Shown here: piece by piece, positions 38,574-45,459 of the stretch
Numbering within the stretch: the first letter of the stretch is position 1
Layout: every line of letters begins with the position of its first letter
Assembly (NCBI GenBank): GCA_000309075.1
Contig: CANJ01000047.1
Coordinates: forward strand, 1 to 45,459
From: Occidentia massiliensis
GTDB taxonomy: Bacteria > Pseudomonadota > Alphaproteobacteria > Rickettsiales > Rickettsiaceae
Direction of reading: 5' to 3'
Length of the DNA stretch: 45,459 bases
The notes under the pieces: generated by a model
Database searches by the model: none
What the model was told of the DNA's origin: nothing
Seen by the model: only the letters and a program-made list of their open reading frames with translations
Made by a program: the position numbers and the translations under genes

Positions 38574-40019
38574 ATGGAGAGTGAGGAAGTAAACAAAATT
38601 TTTAGTGGCATACTGCTTAGATGGAGAAAGCTTACTAAAGATGAACTTCAAGCATTACCTGACATTATTGATACTAAGTTTGGGTTTAAGAGTAGGACAT
38701 TGTTGCATTGTGCAGCACAGATGGGTGATGTTTCAATGTTAAATTTTTTACTAAATATGGGAGCTAGTGTAAAGGTTGAGGATAGTGATGGTAATTTGCC
38801 TATACATTTATCTAAGACTGCAGTTATAACAAAAATGCTCATTGGTAGTAATGCAAAGTTTCAAGTTAATGAGGTAAATAAGCGAAATATGACCCCGTTA
38901 CATCTTGCAGTTATTAATAAAAATTATGAAGTGGTGAAGTATTTATTTGGTATAGGAGCAGATCAAGATATTCGATCAAAACCTGATGGGAAGACTCCGT
39001 TGGAGTTAAGACCAGATGATCTCAAGATTCAAAAGATATTTAGACCGTTGCCTAGCAGCAAGAAACATAAGGAAACCAACAGTTTGGTTATGAAGAAAAG
39101 AGAACTTTGGACAATAAAAGAGGAAGGTACTGTGCATAATGATCAATGGAAGAAGAGTTTAGATAAAGAAGTTAATGGATTAGTAGTTGGTACTAAAGAT
39201 TATGGTTCTACTAATGTTAATATTTCATCAAGAGGAAATGATAGTTGTAAGTTAACAGATAAATATGTTAATAGAGTAGAGATAAGAAATGAAAGAAATA
39301 ATGTGGACGAAACTATATATAAATTAGTTGATGAAATGTTAGAACAAGTTGTAAAGACTGAAGAAATATCTATGTTAGTAAATGAGCTGGTGGATCAGGT
39401 TGTAAAAACTAAGGATGAGGAAAGAAATAACACAGATATAGATGTGAGCAGGTCAGCTTTTGCTACTAGAAGTTGTAGTTCTAATGTTAATATTTTATCG
39501 GAAGGAGATGATAATAAGTTAGCAGATAAATATGTTAATGAAACAGAGATAAAAAATGAAGAAGATAATGTAAATGAAACAGTATCTGAATTGATTGATG
39601 AAATGTTAGAACAAGTTGTAAGGACTGAAGAAATATCTATGTTAGTAAGTGAGCTGGTGGATCGGGTTGTAGAAATTGGGGATGAGGAAAGGAATGATAT
39701 AGGTATTGGTAATATAAATAGACTAGCTTGTAATATTGAAGGTTGTAATTCTAATATATTACAAGAAGATGAAGGTTATGGATCAATGTGTAAGTCTATT
39801 AGTGAAGTGGAAAATAGGAATAAAGAAGATATATCTGAGTTAGTTAACGAACTATTAGAACGAGTTGTAAGGATAAGTGGTAAGAAATATGATAAAGATT
39901 GTGTGGGTAAGTTAGTTTGTGATACTAATGATACTACTAATTATGGTTTAATAAAAGGTAAGGGATGTGAGTTAATAAATGGTTGTTGTTATGAAGACAT
40001 TGATGGGTTGCTTGGGTAA
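38574..40019 (+). CDS. Ankyrin-repeat protein with ~89-residue internal tandem repeats
   Basis: The 481 residues start with three to four ankyrin repeats (about 40-150; RTLLHCAAQMGDVSMLNFLL and TPLHLAVINKNYEVVKYLF are clearest). From about residue 213 a unit of about 89 residues repeats: copy 1 about 213-301, copy 2 about 302-390, copy 3 shorter and diverged from about 391. Each unit has an SSNVNI-like start, an acidic stretch, then one or two helices of the form LVDEMLEQVV / LVNELVDQVV. Repeats are also visible in DNA (spacing about 270 bp), suggesting recent duplication. No signal peptide. The predicted deaminase gene follows within about 40 bp. Likely a secreted effector or its partner; function unknown. 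Confidence 0.85.
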   Translation: MESEEVNKIFSGILLRWRKLTKDELQALPDIIDTKFGFKSRTLLHCAAQMGDVSMLNFLLNMGASVKVEDSDGNLPIHLSKTAVITKMLIGSNAKFQVNEVNKRNMTPLHLAVINKNYEVVKYLFGIGADQDIRSKPDGKTPLELRPDDLKIQKIFRPLPSSKKHKETNSLVMKKRELWTIKEEGTVHNDQWKKSLDKEVNGLVVGTKDYGSTNVNISSRGNDSCKLTDKYVNRVEIRNERNNVDETIYKLVDEMLEQVVKTEEISMLVNELVDQVVKTKDEERNNTDIDVSRSAFATRSCSSNVNILSEGDDNKLADKYVNETEIKNEEDNVNETVSELIDEMLEQVVRTEEISMLVSELVDRVVEIGDEERNDIGIGNINRLACNIEGCNSNILQEDEGYGSMCKSISEVENRNKEDISELVNELLERVVRISGKKYDKDCVGKLVCDTNDTTNYGLIKGKGCELINGCCYEDIDGLLG

Positions 40020-40061
40020 TTATTGTTGCATATAGAGTATAGCTTTAAATATTGTTATGGA

Positions 40062-41381
40062 ATGTCTAAACTTGAAGAACTTATAAGTATTATATCTAGG
40101 AAACAACAGCAGAAAATGGTTGCAGGTTCCAGGCTGTCTAACAAGTTTCTTAGTAAAACAGAGAAGTTTTATGATTCATTAGCTAGGCTCATAGCAGGGC
40201 ATCCAGGTATCACTTGTATTGCTTTGTGTTTTGATGAGGATGAGATTTTAGTATCTTGTGGTGATGAAAAAAGGAGTAGTAACCGCCATATATTGAAAAC
40301 TTTCCAGATTTTGAAAAAATATATTAATAATGAGATTAAGTTTAGTGAAGTTAAAGATTTTTTTTATGAAAATTGTTACAATAATATTCTAAAACAGAAA
40401 AATATTACAAAATTATTTGCGTTGGAAAGTAAGTTAGATAATACATTATCTACATTGTCTATACTACCTAGTCTTGAAATGAGTGAGAAAGAATTGGGAC
40501 AGCTTTTGCAAGAATTAAATTATAATATTTTGAAATTTAGTAGTGAAATTGGTGAGTTTTTAGACAAAGCAGAACAAAGAATAAAAGAAAATTATATTTA
40601 TGCTATTGAATTGGCTAATGAATGTACTGAGAAGTATAAAAAGATAGTGAAAGAATTGAAGAAGGAATCAGAAAATAGAAATATTTCTTCAGAAAAAATT
40701 TTGGAAGAGTTTGTAAATAATAATAAATTATTAAAACCACTAATAACAATTAAACCAAAATTGTATGAATTTAGAAAACCAAAAACAGATCTAAAAAGAT
40801 TGAAGGAAAACCTTGATAATAATACACATTTTAGGGAATCTATAAAGGTAAAGAATGTAAATATTATAAATAGTAACGGTATTCATGCTGAAATGGTTAT
40901 TATAGGGTATATTTGTGATAAAATAGCAAATAAAGTTACTGTAAATAAAGTTAATGAAAAACTCAATATAGGAATATCAAAGTTAGCGTGTGTTCCTTGT
41001 GAGGAGACTATTACTCAATTTAATGAATCACAAAGTTTGATTAAGATTATGATTAGAGGTACTCATGGCAAAGCCTATGAAAAATGGAAAGAACCAGAGT
41101 TTCTAAACAGAATATATTTATCAGCAAAAGTAGAGAGAAGTTTACTTGAAAAATTTGATAGAGGAGAGCTTACAGAATGCAAGATGGGGATAGAAATGGC
41201 AGATAGTGATACTTCTGCATCTGTTCCTAGCTCTGTTTCAAGTTCTCCATTAAAAACAAAAAGAGCTACTGATGAAGGTTCCAATGGAATAGAGATAACA
41301 ATGGGGGTAATGGGATTATCCTTAGAAGACTACTACTCACATTTTCCAGAGCTAGGGGAAAAGGGTATAAATTCTACTTAA
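40062..41381 (+). CDS. Predicted zinc deaminase, OTT_1508-like
   Basis: At 439 residues from the ATG at 40062; the frame is open back to a TTG at 40023 but those 13 residues look non-coding. HAEMVIIG (His275, Glu277) and ISKLACVPCEETI (Cys310, Cys313), 33 residues apart, fit the zinc-binding [HC]xE and CxxC motifs of the cytidine-deaminase-like fold. The strand pair TCIALCFDEDEILVSCGDEK (51-70) could be the first two strands, with a long charged helical insert (about 75-265) before the active site. RGTHGKAYEKW follows. The family recalled is OTT_1508-like deaminase (Orientia and fungi). The C-terminus is Ser/Thr-rich and loose. It follows the ankyrin gene and is probably co-transcribed. Substrate unknown. 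Confidence 0.7.
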   Translation: MSKLEELISIISRKQQQKMVAGSRLSNKFLSKTEKFYDSLARLIAGHPGITCIALCFDEDEILVSCGDEKRSSNRHILKTFQILKKYINNEIKFSEVKDFFYENCYNNILKQKNITKLFALESKLDNTLSTLSILPSLEMSEKELGQLLQELNYNILKFSSEIGEFLDKAEQRIKENYIYAIELANECTEKYKKIVKELKKESENRNISSEKILEEFVNNNKLLKPLITIKPKLYEFRKPKTDLKRLKENLDNNTHFRESIKVKNVNIINSNGIHAEMVIIGYICDKIANKVTVNKVNEKLNIGISKLACVPCEETITQFNESQSLIKIMIRGTHGKAYEKWKEPEFLNRIYLSAKVERSLLEKFDRGELTECKMGIEMADSDTSASVPSSVSSSPLKTKRATDEGSNGIEITMGVMGLSLEDYYSHFPELGEKGINST

Positions 41382-41426
41382 CTTAATATAAATTATACTA
41401 AATTGTGTTGTAGGAAAAAATATATT

Positions 41427-42746
41427 TTATTGCTGTTGTAGTAGTTTGTAAAAGTCTGATGCTAAAAAAAGAGAGCCAGTAATTATTATATGACTATTAT
41501 CTGTAGATAATTTAGTGCTATTAATTATAGCATCTTCAAGTGATGTTGCTGGAAGACATGGAATATTTGCATTATTGGTATATAAAGCTAGTTTTTCAGC
41601 TGTATAGCTTGCAGGTTCAGAAATTATTCCTACTGAAAAAGCTTGTGTTATAATATTGTTAAAGTATGATAGAAAAGATTTTACATCACGATTGTTAGTC
41701 ATTCCTAGAATGAGGAATATAGGTTGTTTTAAATTATCTTTTATAAAATTTGATAATACTTGTGCTCCACCTGGGTTATGAGCTCCATCAATCCAAATTT
41801 GAGGTATATATTTTTTTTGTTCTTCATTATTTTTATTCATTTTTGTAATTATTGGTATATATCTGCTAGGATTAATTTTTTCTAATCTTGCAGGCCAAAC
41901 TGCATTATGTAATCCTGATTGTATATTGCTATTAGTGAAATGAAAATGCTTAGCTACTGATTTGCATGTAGCAATAGCAGTAGCTGCATTAATGATTTGA
42001 TGATCTCCAATTAAAGAAGGTAGAGGGAATTGATAATTAAAATTTTTTGATAAAAATAAAAAACTATCTTTTTGTTTCTTTACCCCAAATTCATATTCAA
42101 ATACTATAGGCGCAGCTTTAGTTTTTATGCAGTAATCTATTAGATAATCGTATATTTTTTGTATTTGGCAGCTAATAATACAAGGAGAGCCAGCTTTAAT
42201 AATTCCAGCTTTTTCAGCAGCAATAGTAGTAAGAGTAGGACCTAAATATTCCATATGGTCGTAAGAAATTGAGGTGATGACTGATGCGAGAGGGTGATCT
42301 ACTACATTTGTTGCATCTAGTCTTCCTCCTAATCCTGTTTCTAATAATAAAATATCAGCTTTGTTTTGTGCAAATGCTAAAAAAGCAGCAGCAGTGATGG
42401 CTTCAAAAAAACTAGGAGTAACTCCAGCAATTTCTGCAGCGATCCTTGTCACTTCAATTATATCAAATAAATATTTATCACTTATAGGGTTAGATGCAAT
42501 TATTATTCTTTCATTAAAATAAAGAAGATGTGGAGAAGTATAGCTGTGAACAGTATAATTACAAGCTTCAAAAATTGCTTTTAGGTAAGCAATAGTCGAC
42601 CCTTTACCGTTAGTACCTGCAACGTGAATAACTGGTGGAATTTTTAGGTGAGGGTTTTTTAAAGCTGCAAGTAGGTTTTTCATTCTTGTTAAGTTATGTT
42701 TTTCGTGATTTTGCCAAAGAGTTGGCCAGTGGGGCATTTTTACCAT
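41427..42746 (-). CDS. folC: Dihydrofolate synthase / folylpolyglutamate synthase
   Basis: FolC adds glutamate to dihydropteroate and to reduced folates, ATP-dependently. It is a Mur-ligase-type enzyme: P-loop GTNGKGST (44-51), SPHLLYFNERI (folate site), ETGLGGRLDATNVV (metal and ATP site), SYDHMEYLG, and the C-terminal domain WIDGAHNPGG. The length of 439 is normal. An in-frame ATG (Met4) is an alternative start. It is convergent with the deaminase gene and divergent from thrS. Confidence 0.95.
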   Translation of the reverse strand: MVKMPHWPTLWQNHEKHNLTRMKNLLAALKNPHLKIPPVIHVAGTNGKGSTIAYLKAIFEACNYTVHSYTSPHLLYFNERIIIASNPISDKYLFDIIEVTRIAAEIAGVTPSFFEAITAAAFLAFAQNKADILLLETGLGGRLDATNVVDHPLASVITSISYDHMEYLGPTLTTIAAEKAGIIKAGSPCIISCQIQKIYDYLIDYCIKTKAAPIVFEYEFGVKKQKDSFLFLSKNFNYQFPLPSLIGDHQIINAATAIATCKSVAKHFHFTNSNIQSGLHNAVWPARLEKINPSRYIPIITKMNKNNEEQKKYIPQIWIDGAHNPGGAQVLSNFIKDNLKQPIFLILGMTNNRDVKSFLSYFNNIITQAFSVGIISEPASYTAEKLALYTNNANIPCLPATSLEDAIINSTKLSTDNSHIIITGSLFLASDFYKLLQQQ

Positions 42747-42836
42747 TAGTATTAGTTTATTAATTATACTTTTTTCTTTTGACCAATCAATTTTGTTTAT
42801 CTATAATGTCTTGCTAATGAACAGTCATTAATATGT

Positions 42837-44756
42837 ATGATTAATATTACTTTACCTGATGGTAAAATCAAGCAGTTTCAAGTTAATATTACTGGTAAAG
42901 AAATTTCAGATACTATATCAAAATCCTTAGCGAAGAAAGCTATTGCTGTTAAAATAAATGGGGATTTGAAAGATCTTTATATACCAATTGATTGTGATGC
43001 AAAGATAGAAATTATTACAGCTGAAGACAAGGAGGGATTAGAGATTCTTCGTCATGATACTGCTCATATTTTGGCTCAAGCTGTCAAAGAAATTTTTACT
43101 GATAAAGTACAAGTAACTATTGGTCCTGCCATTGATAATGGTTTTTATTATGATTTTGCTTATGCTACATCTTTTACTAGTGAGGATTTAACTGCAATTG
43201 AGATGCGGATGCAAGAAATTGTTCGCCGAAATGAAAAAATTAGAAGGGAAGTTTGGAAACGCAATGATGCTATAGAATTTTTTAAGGAAAAGGGTGAGTT
43301 ATATAAAGTAGAAGTTATTGAATCAATTCCTGAGTCTGAAGAAGTTAGTTTATATAGGCAGGGAGACTTTGTTGACCTATGTCGAGGGCCACATGCTATG
43401 AGTACAGGCTATGCTAAATATTTTAAATTAACTAAAGTTGCAGGAGCATACTGGCGTGGTAATAGTCAGAACCCTATGTTACAAAGGATTTATGGTACTG
43501 CTTGGGCAAGTAAAAATGATCTTGATCAATATTTGTTGCAACTTCAAGAAATAGAAAAGCGTGATCATAGAAAACTTGGACGGGAGCTAGAGTTATTTCA
43601 TTTTCAAGAAGAAGCTCGAGGGATAGCTTTTTGGCATGATAAAGGTTGGACCATTTTCAGAATAATTAAGGATTATATTAGAAAAAAAATTAATAAAGTA
43701 GGTTATGTAGAAGTTAATACTCCTATGTTAGTTAATCAAAAGTTGTGGCAAGATTCTGGCCACTGGGATAAGTTTCGTGAGTATATGTTTGTTTTACAAG
43801 ATGAAGGGAGTAAGGATGTTTTAGCTTTAAAGCCAATGAATTGTCCTTGTCATATACAAATTTTTAATCATAGTATAAAAAGTTATAAGGATTTACCTAT
43901 TCGTATGGCTGAATTTGGTTCTTGTCATAGATATGAGCCTTCTGGAGCACTATATGGGTTAATGCGAGTGAGAAATTTTACTCAAGATGATGCCCATATT
44001 TTTTGTATGGAAGAGCAAATTACTGACGAGACTATAAAATTTTGTAAATTATTAAAGGAAGTATATAGAGACTTTGGTTTTTCTGATGTAAAGATTAAAT
44101 TCTCAGACAGACCTGCTAAACGGGCTAGTACAGATGAAGTATGGGATAAAGCCGAGCAAGCTCTGAAAGACGCTATAGATGCCTTAGGAGATGAATATAG
44201 TATTAATAAAGGCGAAGGTGCTTTTTATGGTCCAAAGCTCGAGTTTATATTAAAAGATGCTATAGGACGTGATTGGCAATGTGGTACTTTGCAAGTTGAT
44301 TTTGTTTTACCAGAAAGTCTTAATGTTAACTATATTACTGCTCAAGGTAGTAAAGCTCGTCCAGTAATATTGCATAGAGCAATAATAGGTTCTTTTGAAA
44401 GATTTATTGGCATATTAATTGAGCAATATTCAGGAATGTTTCCTATATGGCTGGCTCCTATACAAGTTGGAATTGTTGCAATTACAGATGAGGTAGCTGA
44501 GTATGCTAAACAATTAAATGAAAATTTAATTAGTAACTATATTAGATCTAGGCTTGACATTTCAAATGAGACAATTAATTATAAGATACGTAATTTTTCT
44601 ATAAAAAAAGTCCCTTTAATTGCTATTATTGGTAGAAAGGAGGTAAGTGATAGAAAAGTTACTGTCAGAAGAATAGGTTCTAATATCCAAAAAGTAATGA
44701 GTATTGACGAATTGATTATTTTGATTAAAAATGAAGAAAAGAAATTGTTTAACTAA
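42837..44756 (+). CDS. thrS: Threonine--tRNA ligase
   Basis: Class II aminoacyl-tRNA synthetase charging tRNA-Thr. Domain order: N-terminal TGS (about 1-62), editing domain with [11 protein letters not shown] and the CRGPH motif (HxxxH and Cys of the SAD domain), catalytic core (about 240-535) with zinc ligands in [10 protein letters not shown], motif 2 [25 protein letters not shown] and motif 3 [11 protein letters not shown], then the C-terminal anticodon-binding domain. The 639 residues are full length. infC follows after 15 bp, the usual thrS-infC pairing. Confidence 0.98.
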   Translation: MINITLPDGKIKQFQVNITGKEISDTISKSLAKKAIAVKINGDLKDLYIPIDCDAKIEIITAEDKEGLEILRHDTAHILAQAVKEIFTDKVQVTIGPAIDNGFYYDFAYATSFTSEDLTAIEMRMQEIVRRNEKIRREVWKRNDAIEFFKEKGELYKVEVIESIPESEEVSLYRQGDFVDLCRGPHAMSTGYAKYFKLTKVAGAYWRGNSQNPMLQRIYGTAWASKNDLDQYLLQLQEIEKRDHRKLGRELELFHFQEEARGIAFWHDKGWTIFRIIKDYIRKKINKVGYVEVNTPMLVNQKLWQDSGHWDKFREYMFVLQDEGSKDVLALKPMNCPCHIQIFNHSIKSYKDLPIRMAEFGSCHRYEPSGALYGLMRVRNFTQDDAHIFCMEEQITDETIKFCKLLKEVYRDFGFSDVKIKFSDRPAKRASTDEVWDKAEQALKDAIDALGDEYSINKGEGAFYGPKLEFILKDAIGRDWQCGTLQVDFVLPESLNVNYITAQGSKARPVILHRAIIGSFERFIGILIEQYSGMFPIWLAPIQVGIVAITDEVAEYAKQLNENLISNYIRSRLDISNETINYKIRNFSIKKVPLIAIIGRKEVSDRKVTVRRIGSNIQKVMSIDELIILIKNEEKKLFN

Positions 44757-44758
44757 AT

Positions 44759-44767
44759 AAGGAGAAG
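44759..44767 (+). promoter_or_regulatory. Shine-Dalgarno sequence deciding the AUU start of infC
   Basis: AAGGAGAAG at 44759-44767 lies 4-7 bases before an ATT at 44772 and 46 bases before the first ATG in frame (44814). Its near-perfect match to the anti-Shine-Dalgarno and correct spacing to the ATT mark 44772 as the start of infC. Confidence 0.8.
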
Positions 44768-44771
44768 TTTT

Positions 44772-45296
44772 ATTTCCACACATAAAAATAATAATTATCC
44801 AAGAATTAATGGGATGATTAAAGCTAAGCAGGTTAGGCTTATTGATGAAAATGCTAATATGCTAGGTATAGTGACATTAAATGAGGCATTAAGTAGAGCT
44901 GAAGCAGTAGGGTTAGATTTAGTAGAGTTTTCTTCGCAAGCAGATACACCAGTTTGTAAGATACTAGATTATGGTAAATATAGGTATGAGACCGAAAAAA
45001 AAGCTAGAGAAGCAAAGAAAAAACAAAAAGTAGTTATTATAAAAGAAATTAAATTACGTCCTCATATTGCAGCTGGTGACCTTGCTGTTAAGATAAGAAA
45101 AATTAAGGAGTTTTTGAAAGAAGGAAATAAGGTTAAGATAATCTTAACTTTTAGAGGAAGGGAAATAGTACATGATGAGATTGGTCAGAGTTTGTTACAA
45201 AATGTTATTGATCAAGTTAGAGAAGAAGCAAAAGTTGAGTTACCGCAGAAAAAGGAAGGGAGACAAGTTGTAATGATAATAGCACCTTTGTTATAG
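44772..45296 (+). CDS. infC: Translation initiation factor IF-3, AUU start
   Basis: IF-3 binds the 30S subunit, keeps subunits apart and checks start-codon and initiator-tRNA pairing. From the ATT at 44772 the product is 174 residues: STHKNNNYPRINGMIKAKQVRLIDE at the front, matching the PRIN-x-x-I-A-x-x-VRLI N-terminus of the family, then the N-domain, a basic linker (KKAREAKKKQKVV) and the C-domain (IKLRPHI, GNKVKIILTFRGRE). A start at the ATG 44814 would remove the first conserved residues. IF-3 rejects non-canonical starts, so an AUU start gives autoregulation, as in E. coli. It lies 15 bp after thrS. Confidence 0.93.
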   Translation: MSTHKNNNYPRINGMIKAKQVRLIDENANMLGIVTLNEALSRAEAVGLDLVEFSSQADTPVCKILDYGKYRYETEKKAREAKKKQKVVIIKEIKLRPHIAAGDLAVKIRKIKEFLKEGNKVKIILTFRGREIVHDEIGQSLLQNVIDQVREEAKVELPQKKEGRQVVMIIAPLL

Positions 45297-45459
45297 AGTA
45301 AAAAAATATTTGATTTGTGTAAGATTCATAGACTGTATCAGTCAAGATTTAATTTGAGGAGTGATATTATAAGTGAAAGTTGTTTGATAAGTTAAGACTG
45401 TTAGACAAGTTGTTACGATATACGAGTTCATTAGATTTTTCAATAGCAATATAAAGCGA

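Noticed and set aside
40023-40061. TTG start of the deaminase gene, 13 codons upstream
   Set aside because: The added residues look like untranslated AT-rich sequence; the ATG at 40062 is preferred, although its ribosome site is also weak.
44814-45296. infC starting at the first ATG
   Set aside because: No ribosome site precedes it and it removes the conserved PRIN segment; the AUU at 44772 has both.
1-45459. tRNA, rRNA, CRISPR, insertion sequence or prophage
   Set aside because: I read all gaps for T-loop motifs, cloverleaf patterns, regular short repeats and transposase or integrase motifs and found none; a covariance-model scan would settle the RNA part.

Overview
The window is an AT-rich (roughly 30% GC by eye) chromosomal segment of an alphaproteobacterium of the order Rickettsiales. 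The best fit is a member of the Rickettsiaceae, close to Orientia. This rests on: an alphaproteobacterial gene set with reduced clusters (rpoZ-rsh-acpS without pyrE/pdxJ; murC-murB-ddl-ftsQ running into recF instead of ftsA-ftsZ); HslV and MurC proteins that read like Rickettsia orthologues; two ankyrin-repeat proteins; loose spacing with genes decaying in homopolymer runs; and a protein with the zinc-deaminase motifs of the OTT_1508-like family, named after an Orientia tsutsugamushi gene. No rRNA, tRNA, CRISPR, prophage or transposase was found. The species assignment is inference.

Layout. 0.2-0.4 kb: copy 1 of a ~150-bp structured repeat. 0.5-5.7 kb (minus): ftsZ, then a compact operon read AEC permease > alpha/beta hydrolase > trxB > BON lipoprotein. 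5.9-7.3 kb: divergent grpE and rph. 7.3-8.3 kb: a 1-kb gene-free gap with repeat copy 2. 8.3-9.2 kb (minus): hemC. 9.5-12.4 kb (plus): rpoZ-rsh-acpS. 12.5-17.8 kb (plus): murC-murB-ddl-ftsQ-recF, for peptidoglycan precursors, division and recombination. 17.9-21.8 kb (minus): a Gdx/SugE-type SMR exporter and a type I secretion pair (PrtD-like ABC ATPase plus a frameshifted HlyD adaptor). 21.9-25.0 kb (minus): a frameshifted DUF2628 gene, HIT, asd and a glutamine-synthetase-like pseudoenzyme. 25.1-28.5 kb (plus): hslV-hslU-comM. 28.7-30.6 kb: an LtaS/OpgB-type phosphoglycerol transferase. 30.6-33.0 kb (minus): a 46-aa small gene and uvrD/pcrA. 33.5-37.0 kb (minus): an ankyrin protein, nadA, nfu, CGFS glutaredoxin. 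37.1-38.4 kb (plus): nth and an esterase. 38.6-41.4 kb (plus): an ankyrin protein with an ~89-aa internal tandem repeat followed by the predicted deaminase. 41.4-42.7 kb (minus): folC. 42.8-45.3 kb (plus): thrS and infC, the latter starting at AUU.

How it works together. Most genes are core housekeeping: division and cell wall, stringent response, protein quality control, redox and Fe-S metabolism, tetrapyrrole and folate synthesis. The accessory part is the type I secretion pair, the two ankyrin proteins and the deaminase; the adjacent ankyrin/deaminase pair looks like a host-directed effector or toxin locus. The points most worth a second look are that deaminase pair, the two-copy structured repeat with compensatory changes in its stems, the two one-base homopolymer frameshifts that slippage could rescue, the dead glutamine synthetase, the AUU start of infC, and the altered synthetase motif in the Rsh protein.
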